Shown piece after piece: positions 52,160 through 62,184 of a DNA stretch of 64,000 nucleotides (the first letter of the stretch is position 1; every line of letters begins with the position of its first letter). The translations under genes and the position numbers were made by a program. The notes under the pieces were generated by a model. That model worked only from the letters and a program-made list of their open reading frames with translations, ran no database searches and had not been told where the DNA came from. Source of the DNA: Polaribacter glomeratus (GTDB lineage: Bacteria > Bacteroidota > Bacteroidia > Flavobacteriales > Flavobacteriaceae); contig NZ_MSCM01000001.1 of assembly GCF_002954665.1 (NCBI RefSeq), forward strand, positions 821,786 through 885,785, given 5' to 3'.

Positions 52160-52864
52160 TTAATCCAAAGGATTTTTCCAAGAAAAAGCTTCAAATGAAG
52201 CAATCCAATCTTTTGGAAAACAGGCTTTTAAAATTAGCTTTTGCAATGAAAACGGATGTATGAATTCTAGTTTTCCTGCGTGTAAAAAAAGGTTTTTCCA
52301 ACCAAAATTTTCTTCAAACATGAGGTCATGATTCTTATCACCATACTTTGCGTCACCAATTAAAGGATGACTTATTTTATTTGCATGCACTCTTAATTGA
52401 TGCATTCTTCCTGTTTTTGGCGATAATTCGACCAAACTATATCGCGAAGAATCATAAGGCTTTACAGGAATATTTAGGGTAACTTTTTCTAAGGTTTTTA
52501 GATAAGTTAATGCTTCTTTGTGCACGTTTGCATCTCGCCCTTTAACAGGAGTATCTATTTTTTTTTCGTCTGGAGAAAATCCGCGGACAATACCGTAATA
52601 AGTTTTTGAAATTTCGTTTTTCGTAAATAATTCTTGAAACTTAGAAACGAACTCTTTTTGTTTTGCGAGTAAAATAATTCCTGATGTTTTCCTATCCAAC
52701 CTATGAATAGGATAAACTTTTAATCCTATTTCATTCTCAATAATTTGTAGCAGCGAGTCTTCATCAGCAACATTTCTAGAATGAAATGCATGATGAACTA
52801 AAACATTATTAGGTTTGTTTACACAAAGTAGATGGTCGTCTTCAAAAATTATTTCTAAGTTCAT
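52160..52864 (-). CDS. RluA-family pseudouridine synthase (TruC-like)
   Basis: Uridine is isomerised to pseudouridine in RNA. The 234-aa protein has the catalytic aspartate in HRLDRKTSGI (about 54-63), VNKPNNVLVHH near the start and GRMHQLRVHANKISHPLIGD at about 155. There is no S4 domain. Length and motifs fit TruC (tRNA Psi65) and its relatives, though the RNA target cannot be decided from sequence. It is 35 nt downstream of the MFS transporter gene. Confidence 0.9.
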   Translation of the reverse strand: MNLEIIFEDDHLLCVNKPNNVLVHHAFHSRNVADEDSLLQIIENEIGLKVYPIHRLDRKTSGIILLAKQKEFVSKFQELFTKNEISKTYYGIVRGFSPDEKKIDTPVKGRDANVHKEALTYLKTLEKVTLNIPVKPYDSSRYSLVELSPKTGRMHQLRVHANKISHPLIGDAKYGDKNHDLMFEENFGWKNLFLHAGKLEFIHPFSLQKLILKACFPKDWIASFEAFSWKNPLD

Positions 52865-52899
52865 TATTTTTTATTTCTTAAAAGTAGGTGATGTAAAAT

Positions 52900-54108
52900 C
52901 TAAAATGATGCTTTTTTCTTTTCTGTGAATTGTAAAAATGCTATGAGTAGTAGAGACAGAAATCCGCAAACAAAAAAACCAATAAAAAGAGGTAAAGCCC
53001 TGTCATCCATAAAACTACCTATAAATGTAGCGATAGGTACCGCCATAATTGTAGAAACAAAACCATTAATTGCAGCTCCTACACCAGCAATATGCCCAAT
53101 AGACTCCATCGCTAAAGCTCTCGTGTTCCCAAAAAGAAATCCAATAGAAAAGAATTGAATACCAAAAAATACAAGCAATATATAGATGCTAGGATTACTT
53201 TCTTCAGAAAATAGTGATATATATATAATAGGAACAATCGTAAATACAATGGTAAAAATTGACACCAATTTATACATGCCAAGTTTTACAACGAGGTTTC
53301 CATTTAAAAAAGTGGCTAAACCAATGCTAATCGCTAAGCCTGCAAAAATAAAAGGAAACTCTTCTTTTAAATCATATTGCTGCTCAAATATTAATTGACT
53401 AGCGCTTAAATACACCATAAAAGAACCTGTAATAAAACCAGAAAATAAGGTAAAAATTACCGCATTTTTATGTTTTAAAAACTCTTTGGTACCCTCAATA
53501 AATAACGAAAATTTAAACTTCTTTTTATTTTCTGGTTTTAACGTTTCTGGTTGGCGTTTCCAAAACCAAATCATTACAAAAAAACCAAATACTAATTGAC
53601 TGTAAAAAATAGATCGCCAACCATACGAATCTAACATTAATTTTCCTAAGGCAGGCGCAATAACTGGCACAAGAATAAAAATTACAACAATAAAAGACAT
53701 CACTTTAGCCATATAATTACCACTAAAACGATCTCTAACCATGGCAATACTTATCGTTCTGGGTGCAGAAAGCCCGATACCTTGTAAAAGTCGACCAAAA
53801 ATCATCATTTCTAAACTGATTGCAGAAACACAGATAAAACTTGCAAAAGCAAAGACAATAAAACCAACATAAATTACGGGCTTCCTACCAAAACTATCAG
53901 ATAAAGGGCCAGAAATAAGTTGTCCGAATCCTAAACCTAAGAATATCATGGTTATAAAAAGCTGATTATTTTTAGGATTTACAATATGAATTGATTTGCT
54001 AATATCAGAAATAGCAGGTAATAAAGCGTCTATTGATAAGGCAACTAAAGACATTAAAGATGCCATTATAATAATAAATTCTAATTCTGTTTTTTGTTTA
54101 ATTTTCAC
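52900..54108 (-). CDS. Bcr/CflA-family multidrug efflux MFS transporter
   Basis: The 402-aa protein has about twelve membrane helices. The MFS A-motif is GPLSDSFGRKPVIY (about 67-80), preceded by LGLGFGQLIS. The DHA1 antiporter signature region is RLLQGIGLSAPRTISIAMVRD (given here as RLLQGIGLSA plus PRTISIAMVRD). Expected to export drugs or small metabolites with proton exchange. It is followed on the same strand by the pseudouridine synthase. Confidence 0.9.
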   Translation of the reverse strand: MKIKQKTELEFIIIMASLMSLVALSIDALLPAISDISKSIHIVNPKNNQLFITMIFLGLGFGQLISGPLSDSFGRKPVIYVGFIVFAFASFICVSAISLEMMIFGRLLQGIGLSAPRTISIAMVRDRFSGNYMAKVMSFIVVIFILVPVIAPALGKLMLDSYGWRSIFYSQLVFGFFVMIWFWKRQPETLKPENKKKFKFSLFIEGTKEFLKHKNAVIFTLFSGFITGSFMVYLSASQLIFEQQYDLKEEFPFIFAGLAISIGLATFLNGNLVVKLGMYKLVSIFTIVFTIVPIIYISLFSEESNPSIYILLVFFGIQFFSIGFLFGNTRALAMESIGHIAGVGAAINGFVSTIMAVPIATFIGSFMDDRALPLFIGFFVCGFLSLLLIAFLQFTEKKKASF

Positions 54109-54203
54109 GGCACAAAAGTACCTTTATTTAAACTCTAAAGGAGTTTGAAACTCTTAAAATATAATAAAAAAAAGAAGTAATTTTTTTGTTAGAAATACAG
54201 GAA

Positions 54204-54593
54204 TTATTCAACTCCAATTTGGTCAATAATGCTGTCATTAACAATTCCTTTAGGATTTTCTCCCCATTTATTTGTTTTAGGTTCGCTTTCTAGGCACAAT
54301 AAAACCAGTAACCAAACCCAACCTATAATAGGTATAAGTAGTAAAAATAAAAACCAACCACTATTGCCGCTGTCATGCAACCTTCTTAGCATAACGGCTA
54401 AACCTGGTATAAAAACTAATAAATAATATATAGAGCCTATAATTGAAAAAATATACGTGCCAAAAGTAACATCTAAAATAGGAAGTGACCAGGAAATTAT
54501 AAGGCTAAATAATGTAAACATCCAATATTCTTTGCGCCTTGCTCTGCCAGAAAAATCAAAGTATTGATTAATTACTTTTAAATACCAATTCAT
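54204..54593 (-). CDS. DUF805 membrane protein (copy 1)
   Basis: The 129-aa protein has four hydrophobic helices and the family motifs YFDFSGRARRKEYWMF near the start and LAVMLRRLHDSGNSGWF in the middle, then a short hydrophilic tail (SEPKTNKWGENPKG). DUF805 function is unknown. It follows a close paralogue after 15 nt; tandem duplication is evident. Confidence 0.88.
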   Translation of the reverse strand: MNWYLKVINQYFDFSGRARRKEYWMFTLFSLIISWSLPILDVTFGTYIFSIIGSIYYLLVFIPGLAVMLRRLHDSGNSGWFLFLLLIPIIGWVWLLVLLCLESEPKTNKWGENPKGIVNDSIIDQIGVE

Positions 54594-54608
54594 TATTTAA
54601 TAGTAGGT

Positions 54609-54971
54609 TTATTTGTTTTGTATCCCTTGAGGATAAGGTCCCCATTTATTTATTTTTGGCTCTCCCAACAAAATTAACAATATTAATAACCAAAACCAAC
54701 CAATAAAAGGAATAAAAATAAAAAGTATATTCCAACCATTTTTACCAGAATCATGCAGTCTTCTTACTGAAACGGCAATACTTGGTATAAAAATTAATGC
54801 AGAAAATATATATGAAACAAGGGTAAAATAGTCAGTGTACAAATAATGATCTAAAATAGAAAGTATCCAAAAAATTAATAAGTTAGAAAGGATGAAAACC
54901 CAAAACTCTTTGCGTCTTGCCCTTCCTGAAAAATTAAAATAGTTATATAAGGCTTTAAAATACCATTTCAT
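54609..54971 (-). CDS. DUF805 membrane protein (copy 2)
   Basis: This 120-aa protein from ATG 54971 (MKWYFKALYNYF) has the same plan: FNFSGRARRKEFWVF, four hydrophobic segments, IAVSVRRLHDSGKNGWN and a C-terminal GEPKINKWGPYPQG. It is roughly half identical by eye to copy 1. The upstream ATG at 54986 is possible, but homology with copy 1 begins at 54971. It lies 38 nt after DUF58 on the same strand. Confidence 0.88.
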   Translation of the reverse strand: MKWYFKALYNYFNFSGRARRKEFWVFILSNLLIFWILSILDHYLYTDYFTLVSYIFSALIFIPSIAVSVRRLHDSGKNGWNILFIFIPFIGWFWLLILLILLGEPKINKWGPYPQGIQNK

Positions 54972-55009
54972 TTGTTTAAGATACAATTTTTTTATGAAAA
55001 ACTTAAACT

Positions 55010-56344
55010 TTAAAAAAGCCCTCTCGATTTTAATTCTAAATATTTATTTATAGTATCACCGGTTAAATCTTCTGGTTTGGTTAACACAGATTGAATTCCG
55101 TATTTCCTTAATTCGTTTACAATTTGCTTCTTTTCGTACATAAATTTTTCTGCAATAATCGTATCATAAACTTCTTGGATCGTTTCTGCTTCTGCATTTG
55201 TTAAAATATCTAATTCTGTATTTTTAAAGAAAACTACTAGAACTAAATGATTTTTTGCCAAAGCTCGTAAATAGGGTAATTGTCTATTTAAAGCATCAAT
55301 AGTTTCGAAATTAGTAAATAAAATAAGTAAACTTCTGTGTGTAATTTTTCTTTTTACAACAGCGTATAAAGTGCCAAAATCTGATTCTGAAAAGTTTGTT
55401 TTAATATTGTGCAAAGCTTCGGATATTAAACTCATTTGAGAGTTTCTTCTTTCTGCAACTACCCAATCTTCTAATTTTGTAGAAAAAGACAACATGCCTG
55501 CTTTGTCTTGTTTTCTTAAAATGATATTGCTAATTGCTAAGGTTGCATTTACTGCATAATCTAACAAGCTCAATCCACTAAATTGCATTTGCATGGCGCG
55601 TCCTTTATCAATAATGGCATACACAGATTGCGATTTTTCTTCTACATATTGGTTTATCATTAAATGATTTAGCTTTGCGGATGCTTTCCAATTTAAAGTT
55701 CTAACATCATCACCAGCAACATATTCTTTAATCTGTTCAAACTCTAAAGAATGACCAATTTTTCTTACTTTTTTTGTTCCGTATGATATAGTAGAATTGT
55801 TAAAAGCCTGAATATTAAAGTCTCTTAATTTTAAAAAAGAAGGATAACATTTTAGCTCTTTTTCTTCGCCTAAAATATATTTTTTAGTTGCTAATTGTAG
55901 CGGAGAACTTGCGTACACATTTACATGACCAAAAATATATACTCCTCTTTCTTTGGGTGTAAGGTTATAATGAAGTGTTTTTTCTTGCTGTTGTTTTAGC
56001 TCTTGATGAAAGAAAAAGTCTCTCTTTTGAAATTGATACGGTAACTCTTCTATTAATAACAAATGCGCCACAAATGGATATTTGTTTTTTAGGGCTAAAG
56101 TAATTTTATTTTCATCTCCGTTTGATAATCGCTCTGGTAAGTAACGTTCTATTTTAATAGCATCTTTTGTTTTGTAGAGTATAAAAACATCAACAAGTGT
56201 TAAGACAGAAAGCACCAATAATAACACTTTTGAAACCTCAAAAAAGATAGGAGCAAAGAAGCCCGCAACAAATAACATTGCTATTGTTGCTAAAGCATAG
56301 AAAAATCTATTGTTTATAAATAATGTGTTGTAAAAGCTTTTCAA
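55010..56344 (-). CDS. DUF58 protein of the MoxR cluster
   Basis: The 444-aa product has two N-terminal membrane helices (about 12-60), a beta domain and the DUF58 core VREYVAGDDVRTLNWKASAK-like segment (read here as IKEYVAGDDVRTLNWKASAK, about 210-229). A VWA-like fold follows (YAIIDKGRAM, LLILFTNFETID). DUF58 proteins with MoxR ATPases are thought to form chaperone-like assemblies for metal or protein insertion. It is 114 nt after the MoxR gene. Confidence 0.88.
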   Translation of the reverse strand: MKSFYNTLFINNRFFYALATIAMLFVAGFFAPIFFEVSKVLLLVLSVLTLVDVFILYKTKDAIKIERYLPERLSNGDENKITLALKNKYPFVAHLLLIEELPYQFQKRDFFFHQELKQQQEKTLHYNLTPKERGVYIFGHVNVYASSPLQLATKKYILGEEKELKCYPSFLKLRDFNIQAFNNSTISYGTKKVRKIGHSLEFEQIKEYVAGDDVRTLNWKASAKLNHLMINQYVEEKSQSVYAIIDKGRAMQMQFSGLSLLDYAVNATLAISNIILRKQDKAGMLSFSTKLEDWVVAERRNSQMSLISEALHNIKTNFSESDFGTLYAVVKRKITHRSLLILFTNFETIDALNRQLPYLRALAKNHLVLVVFFKNTELDILTNAEAETIQEVYDTIIAEKFMYEKKQIVNELRKYGIQSVLTKPEDLTGDTINKYLELKSRGLF

Positions 56345-56458
56345 TTTTTTATGGTGTACTTGTTTAAATGTGTACCTGTTTTAATCGCTATGTATTTTTT
56401 TTTAATTTATGTAAAACAACAATATACAGACTGCTTCGTTCCTTGCAAAAGTGTTGGT

Positions 56459-57463
56459 TTACCTAGGTATTTCAACTGCTTCAATAATTTGTTCTATAAT
56501 TTGCTTACTCGTTAAACCTTCCATTTCTCTTTCTGGTGTTACGATTACTCGGTGTTGTAAAACCGGAATTGCAGCTCTTTTAATATCTTCTGGTGTAACA
56601 AAATCTCTACCTTCAATGGCTGCAAATGCTTTTGATGCAGCTAAAATTGCAATACTAGCTCTAGGCGATGCACCTAAATATAAAAAGGAATTTGATCTCG
56701 TATTTACTACAATATTAGCAATGTATTTTAGTAAATTTTCTTCAATTTTAATCTTTTTTACCAAAGCACTGTATTCAACAATTTTAAAACCGTCTATAAC
56801 TGTTTCTATTTTGCTATCTTTTGTGATGTTTTCTAAAGCTTGTTCTCTTATTATAATTTCTAGTTCTTCATCCGCAGAAGGATAATCGACTACTACTTTA
56901 AATAAAAAACGATCTAATTGTGCTTCGGGTAATCGATAGGTTCCTTCTTGTTCTATTGGGTTTTGCGTTGCTAAAACAATAAAAGGTGCTGTCATCTTAT
57001 AGGTAAAACCATCAATAGTTACTTGCTTTTCTTCCATCACTTCAAACAAAGCAGCTTGTGTTTTTGCAGGGGCTCTATTAATTTCATCAATTAAAATCAT
57101 GCTCGAGAATATCGGCCCTTTTTTAAACTCAAACTGTGAATTTTGAACATTAAAAACAGAAGTCCCTAAAATATCCGAAGGCATTAAATCTGGTGTAAAC
57201 TGAATTCTACTAAAACCTACATTTATAGTTCTAGAAAGTAATTTTGCGGTGATGGTTTTTGCCACTCCAGGAACGCCTTCAATTAAAACATGACCGTTGG
57301 CAAGTAGCGAAACTAGAAGTAAATCTATCATTTCTTTTTGTCCTACAATTACCTTTTTTAATTGCTCTTTAATTTTAAAAACACTGTCTTGTAATTCGGT
57401 TAAATCGATTCTGTTTTTAAACGCCAGGTTCTCTAAATTTGTTTCGTTATTTTGTGTTTCCAT
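56459..57463 (-). CDS. MoxR-family AAA+ ATPase
   Basis: The 334-aa protein has Walker A GVPGVAKT (63-70), Walker [10 protein letters not shown] (123-131), sensor 1 in [14 protein letters not shown] and an arginine-finger region [12 protein letters not shown] use ATG 57463; an upstream ATG at 57490 overlaps the previous gene by 23 nt and adds non-conserved residues. MoxR ATPases act as chaperones with VWA/DUF58 partners, present here downstream. Confidence 0.93.
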   Translation of the reverse strand: METQNNETNLENLAFKNRIDLTELQDSVFKIKEQLKKVIVGQKEMIDLLLVSLLANGHVLIEGVPGVAKTITAKLLSRTINVGFSRIQFTPDLMPSDILGTSVFNVQNSQFEFKKGPIFSSMILIDEINRAPAKTQAALFEVMEEKQVTIDGFTYKMTAPFIVLATQNPIEQEGTYRLPEAQLDRFLFKVVVDYPSADEELEIIIREQALENITKDSKIETVIDGFKIVEYSALVKKIKIEENLLKYIANIVVNTRSNSFLYLGASPRASIAILAASKAFAAIEGRDFVTPEDIKRAAIPVLQHRVIVTPEREMEGLTSKQIIEQIIEAVEIPR

Positions 57464-57467
57464 ATGC

Positions 57468-58685
57468 TTATTTATTAAAGAAATTTTCAATCATTTTATG
57501 CAAGACAATTAGTTCTTCTTGAGAACATTCAGGTCTTTTATGTAAAGTTATAATTGTATTAATTAAATAGTTAGTATTTTCAATTTTATTACCAGATTTA
57601 GCAGCTAAATGTTCTATAAAATCTTTGTTTAAAATCGAAGTATCTAATAGGTATTTTGTTCTTACTTTTTCTAAGAAAAATGCTATTTTTTTATCCGCTA
57701 AATTTTTATGATCTTGTTCTTTTAAATACAAACTAGAAATTGTTTGTGTAAATGCAACGGTAGTATTTTCTAAAGGTTTTATAATAGGAATTGCTCTTTG
57801 TTTTCTACGCGCATTAAACAACATAAATAACAGTAAGCCGGCAGAAGAAACAAACAAAAACCAGGTTAAAGTTTTATGTTGTAAAAAGAAATTAAAAATT
57901 GAGTCATTATCTTTATCAGATTCATTGGCATATTTACTTTTCTTAATTTGCGGATCCCAATACACTGTATTTTCTGGTAAATATGAAAAAACATTTTCTA
58001 CATAATTTTCTGTACCTTTTAATAAGAAGTAATTAGTAAAAACTATAGGATTTGTATGCAAATAAACCGTGCCTTTACCATAATATATTTTGATAAAATT
58101 TGGTAGTTTTTCGCCACCAATCTCTGTTTTTCCTAATACTACAGTAGTTTTTTCGTTATAAGTAACCACATAATTTCTTCGGATGTTTCTATCAAATTTA
58201 AAGGGTTGATTATTAAAATGTGTATTCTCTAAATAGAATTTGCCTTTTAATTTTTTTAAATTTTCAACCGTAAAAACGTCTTTGTCTAAATTATTAGTGG
58301 TAAAGTCTAACTTTTCTCTAAGTTCATCAGAAAAATAATTAAGTGCTAAAAAAGCGTTGTTCCCTTTATAAACTAATGATAACAAACTATTTACGCCACT
58401 TTTAGTTAATTTATTGGTGCTGCTTTTTATACAGATATAATTGAATAATTTGTCTTTATTAACCTCTTTTGAATCATAAATATAATCGTAAAAATTCTCT
58501 TTTAAGAAAACAATTTCTTGACCTTTAAATAATTTATTAGCTTCATTATAAACAATATACGTTCCAAACGGACTTTTTTCTTTCTCTCTAAAGTTTTCAT
58601 CCCAATTTGTTTTTTTACAACTGGTTAGCTGTAAAATTATCCCCAGAAATAAAATTCCTTTTATTATGTAAGTTTCTATCTTCAA
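57468..58685 (-). CDS. DUF4350-type membrane lipoprotein
   Basis: The 405-aa protein has a lipobox (LQLTSC) near residue 23, a long extracytoplasmic domain with [15 protein letters not shown] and [19 protein letters not shown], one membrane helix near 272-292 and a cytosolic helical tail. DUF4350 proteins are a usual member of MoxR/DUF58 clusters. A lipid-anchored N-terminus plus a TM helix is unusual: the cysteine may instead lie in a signal anchor. Its ATG overlaps the DUF4129 stop by 4 nt. Confidence 0.8.
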   Translation of the reverse strand: MKIETYIIKGILFLGIILQLTSCKKTNWDENFREKEKSPFGTYIVYNEANKLFKGQEIVFLKENFYDYIYDSKEVNKDKLFNYICIKSSTNKLTKSGVNSLLSLVYKGNNAFLALNYFSDELREKLDFTTNNLDKDVFTVENLKKLKGKFYLENTHFNNQPFKFDRNIRRNYVVTYNEKTTVVLGKTEIGGEKLPNFIKIYYGKGTVYLHTNPIVFTNYFLLKGTENYVENVFSYLPENTVYWDPQIKKSKYANESDKDNDSIFNFFLQHKTLTWFLFVSSAGLLLFMLFNARRKQRAIPIIKPLENTTVAFTQTISSLYLKEQDHKNLADKKIAFFLEKVRTKYLLDTSILNKDFIEHLAAKSGNKIENTNYLINTIITLHKRPECSQEELIVLHKMIENFFNK

Positions 58686-59392
58686 AGAATAGCTTTTAAA
58701 AAAGATTGATACTTATTTTGTGCTGCTACAAAATTGTTTTCGTCTACAGAAAATTCTCCATACCAAACATACGTGTAAACATAAGAAAGATAAGAAAATT
58801 TGCTTTTTAGTTCTTCGTTTTGAATTTCAAAAATATAGTCTGAATTCGTTTTATCCTTATGATAATTAATAATTTTTTTTGATGATAAACATTTTAAAGA
58901 AGTTAAATAATAATATCTAATTGCCAATCTAAATTCCTTTTGTTCAATTGCTTGCCTTAATAAAGTTTCTAAATCTATTTCATGAATATCTTCGTCTTCA
59001 TAAATTAATTTCACTTTTTTTCTTTTGGATGTATTATTCGTTTTCCAGAATTGAAAATCAAACCCTAAGACTATTTTTAAGATGATAAAAATGATAATTC
59101 CTGCTAAAACAAACGGAAATATTTGACTCATAAAAAATACAAAAGCATTTACAATACCTAAATTGATAGGAGCGGAGTTGTCGTTTTTTTTCGGAACATT
59201 TTCTTTATACTGAAAATCTTTATCAGAATAGGTTTCATTTAGATTTGATGAAAAAGTTCTCTCTTTACTAATCTCTGTGCTTTTAGCATAAGCAATTGTA
59301 TCAACTTTTTTTTCTACGGCAGTAGTAAGATTTTCTTGTGCATACACAAAAAAACTAAGCAATAAAAGGAGGGAAGCGATACTCTTTTTCAT
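58682..59392 (-). CDS. DUF4129-type membrane protein
   Basis: The 236-aa product has a signal sequence (LLLLSFFVYAQ), a low-complexity periplasmic segment (20-75), one membrane helix (about 78-107) and a cytosolic DUF4129-like tail with LRQAIEQKEFRLAIRYYYLT and FSYLSYVYTYVWYGEF. It is part of the MoxR cluster and adjoins SpoIIM directly. It may link the cytosolic MoxR/DUF58 machine to the envelope. Confidence 0.78.
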   Translation of the reverse strand: MKKSIASLLLLLSFFVYAQENLTTAVEKKVDTIAYAKSTEISKERTFSSNLNETYSDKDFQYKENVPKKNDNSAPINLGIVNAFVFFMSQIFPFVLAGIIIFIILKIVLGFDFQFWKTNNTSKRKKVKLIYEDEDIHEIDLETLLRQAIEQKEFRLAIRYYYLTSLKCLSSKKIINYHKDKTNSDYIFEIQNEELKSKFSYLSYVYTYVWYGEFSVDENNFVAAQNKYQSFLKAIL

Positions 59393-60358
59393 CTATCGGA
59401 TTCCGTGTTTTCTAGCAACTAAAAATGGCAAAACCAAATAATAATAACTAATGGTTACAAGACTAAAAAGAATAATGGAAAAACAAAAAATGGTTGGCAT
59501 CTTATTAGAATAACGCGTAATATATCCTTCTAAAAAAGCGGCCATAATAGTAAACGGAATGGTACTAATAAATATATAAAAAGCATCTCGAACGCCTATT
59601 TTAAAAGATTGAAAACGTTTTAAAGTTCCTGGAAATAAAATACTTGCGCCAATAATGTAGCCTGCAGCAGCTTCAATAATTATCCCGAATATTTCGTAGG
59701 TTCCATGAATCCAAATACCTTTTAGACTATCTAATAAACTATTGTTCTGATAAAAAAAAGCTTGAAAAACGGCTACCATAATTGCATTGTACACAATATA
59801 AAAACCAGTTCCGATACCTAAAAATAAGCCAGATAAAAACATATTTAAGCCAACTCTTTGGTTATTGTCATAAATACCAATAAAAGAACCCCAATTACTA
59901 CTGCCTTTATAAATAGCCATTGCATCGCCACTTTCTATATTCTCTAAGGTTTGATCTACATAAGAATTTCCTAGTATTTGACGTGCAAATGACTCATCAT
60001 TAAAAGTAGAAAGTAATCCTATAAAAAAACAGATAAAAAAGAAAATAAAAGAAATGTAAAAGTATTTTCTATATTGATAAGAAAGTAGCGGTACTTTATC
60101 AAAAAAGAAATATAAAAACATATTTTTAGTATTTCTTTTTGAGTCATATACCTTGTGAAAACTAGTTTTTGCTAACTTATTTAAGTAGCTAGTCACCTTG
60201 CTTTTAGGGTAATATGTTTGTGCATATACTAAATCGTTCATTATTTTAATATGCAGGTTTGCCACATCATCTGGACTTTTTTTTTCTTTATTTGAAAAAT
60301 TTAGTTCAAATTCAAGCCATTTTTCCTTATTTTGCTTAATAAAAGCGACCTCTCTCAT
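59393..60358 (-). CDS. SpoIIM-type membrane protein (stage II sporulation protein M family)
   Basis: The 321-aa protein has a soluble helical N-terminus (1-100, KQNKEKWLEFELNFSNKEKK) and five to six membrane helices. GLFLGIGTGFYIVYNAIMVA and WIHGTYEIFGIIIEAAAGYI are the family's conserved segments. The family is named from sporulation, but this organism is not expected to sporulate; in Bacteroidota it occurs with RDD and MoxR genes. It is divergent from the RDD gene with only 22 nt between start codons. Confidence 0.88.
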   Translation of the reverse strand: MREVAFIKQNKEKWLEFELNFSNKEKKSPDDVANLHIKIMNDLVYAQTYYPKSKVTSYLNKLAKTSFHKVYDSKRNTKNMFLYFFFDKVPLLSYQYRKYFYISFIFFFICFFIGLLSTFNDESFARQILGNSYVDQTLENIESGDAMAIYKGSSNWGSFIGIYDNNQRVGLNMFLSGLFLGIGTGFYIVYNAIMVAVFQAFFYQNNSLLDSLKGIWIHGTYEIFGIIIEAAAGYIIGASILFPGTLKRFQSFKIGVRDAFYIFISTIPFTIMAAFLEGYITRYSNKMPTIFCFSIILFSLVTISYYYLVLPFLVARKHGIR

Positions 60359-60380
60359 ACAGAGCGAATTTAATCATTGC

Positions 60381-61193
60381 ATGAAAACACTCCAAATAAA
60401 AACAGCACAAAATGTAAATATAAATTTTACGGTAGCAACCGTATTTCAAAGGCTTTCTGCTTTTGCGTTAGATAATGTTGTCAAATTTGCATACTTTTAT
60501 TTTTCTAATAAGTTGTTTGGCTTTAGTATGTTAGACGACTCTTTAAACGGAGATGGTTGGACAATAAAAGCAGTAGAAGTGCTTTTTTTAATACCAATAA
60601 CTTTTTACTCTCTGTATTCAGAAATCTTAATGGATGGCCAGACGATAGGCAAACGCTTGTTAAAATTAAAGGTTATTAATATAGACGGATTTAAACCATC
60701 AATTACAGATTATATAATGCGATGGTTTTTAAGGGTTGTAGATTTTAATTTATTTTTATTACTTTTTGTATATGTTGCCTCTCTAGGTTTAAATGACCAA
60801 TATGTGTTGCTTGTTGTAATTTTCTTATTTGGTAAGTTAGTAGGTTTTTTTCTTATTTTATTTACAAATAAAAGTCAACGATTCGGAGACATTATTGCCA
60901 ATACAATTGTTATTACTTTAAAGGATGATGTAAAATTCTCACAAACTATTTTAGAAGATATTCAATTTGATTATAAACCAACATATGCCAATGTTATTAA
61001 ATTATCTGATAATGATTTGCGAATTATCAAAGAAACGTATAAAACTGCGGTGAAGCATAGTGATTTTAAAACACTTATTAAATTAAGATCTAAAATACTA
61101 GAGGTAACTGATATTAAATCTATTCATAAAAGTGATTTAGAGTTTATAGATACTGTTTTAAAGGATTATAACTATTATACCCAAAGTATGTAA
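60381..61193 (+). CDS. RDD-family membrane protein
   Basis: The 270-aa protein has the RDD domain (about 20-170) with R/D pattern RLSAFALDN, LMDGQTIGKRLLKLKVINID and a FGDIIANTIVI end; four hydrophobic helices. The C-terminal 95 residues are a hydrophilic helical extension (DLRIIKETYKTAVKHSDFKT). It is the divergent member of the MoxR/SpoIIM cluster. Both start codons are so close that its promoter must lie within the SpoIIM coding end or the 22-nt gap. Confidence 0.87.
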   Translation: MKTLQIKTAQNVNINFTVATVFQRLSAFALDNVVKFAYFYFSNKLFGFSMLDDSLNGDGWTIKAVEVLFLIPITFYSLYSEILMDGQTIGKRLLKLKVINIDGFKPSITDYIMRWFLRVVDFNLFLLLFVYVASLGLNDQYVLLVVIFLFGKLVGFFLILFTNKSQRFGDIIANTIVITLKDDVKFSQTILEDIQFDYKPTYANVIKLSDNDLRIIKETYKTAVKHSDFKTLIKLRSKILEVTDIKSIHKSDLEFIDTVLKDYNYYTQSM

Positions 61194-62129
61194 GTATGAC
61201 CTTTGAAATACTCTATTTTACATAATATAAATTATAGTACATTTTTAATTATGAATTATCCAGTGGATGATTCATAATTAAAAGATTCCATTAAAAAAAT
61301 GATAGCTATAATTCTATATTATGTAAAATATCCCATAAAGCTTTGAACATACAATAAACATTCGTCTGGGGGTGTTTTAAAATTCGTCAACAAGTATTAA
61401 TAATAATTCTGTAGAATCTCGTATTTGGAATTATTCAATAATATTTTTTGAATACGTTATTCTAATAAACATTCGAACTATAATAATTTGTAGCTATAAT
61501 TCGTCATTATGTTAAATTGCCTCTTGCCAAAACGCTCGATTGCTTTTTAAAAATAATTATGCTACGCAGTAATTTTTTTAAACACAATTTTCCAACGCTT
61601 GCCAACGCACAAAAGCTAACATTTTTAGTTTGTATAAAACTTTGTTATTCTATAATAATCCGTCAATATTTTTTTCCAATAACATTTTAGTCAACTTTCC
61701 ACAAGAGCATAAATTTTAAGAAAAATAAAATTCTATGCACTTGTTTTAATACAGTATTTGTAAAACATTTTCTGGTTTTTAGAGTTTAATGAAATTTAGA
61801 AATGGAATTAAAAATTGTTAGTTTTAAGAGTTAATTATTATCTTTTTTTCTTGATAAAAAAAGAAACAAAAAAATCAAGGCTCACATATAAATTTGGAAA
61901 CAATCACGGCTCAATCGCTATATTTTAGAATAAATTCTAATGATTAATTTTACTTTGAAAAGGTTTTAAACTTTAGATTATCAATAGTATTTATTGCTAA
62001 CTCTCTAAAATATGTACGCTCATTCGCCTATTATTTTGCCAAATTTATATTAGGCCAAGTTTAACATCGAGATTCTATTTTACATTATATTATAAAACTA
62101 TACTTTTGGTTTATCAGTCATAATTACTT
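61194..62129. other. Gene-free AT-rich region with repeats
   Basis: No credible coding frame is seen. The region contains a nested palindrome (61214-61330), degenerate copies of its arm near 61490-61521 and 62074-62102, two ATAAACATTCG copies (about 61350 and 61464) and a poly-A/T hairpin with TCTTTTTTT-cttgat-AAAAAAAGA (61850-61873). It ends at the promoter of the Lrp-type gene. Confidence 0.65.
61214..61330. repeat. MITE-like nested palindrome (117 bp)
   Basis: Perfect 16-bp terminal arms TATTTTACATAATATA (61214-61229) and TATATTATGTAAAATA (61315-61330) are extended inward by ATTATAG/CTATAAT. They enclose an inner 14-bp hairpin TTTTAATTATGAAT / ATTCATAATTAAAA (61243-61256, 61270-61283). 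No ORF. The size and shape fit a miniature inverted-repeat element. Confidence 0.65.
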
Positions 62130-62137
62130 TAATTTTG
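62106..62137 (+). promoter_or_regulatory. Promoter of Lrp-type gene at 62.2 kb
   Basis: TTG (62106-62108), 21 nt, TAATTTTG (62130-62137): a good TTG-N-TAnnTTTG match, with about 42 nt of leader. Confidence 0.6.
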
Positions 62138-62184
62138 TATTATTACACTTTTACAATGTAATAAATAATAAAAATATAAAAAAT

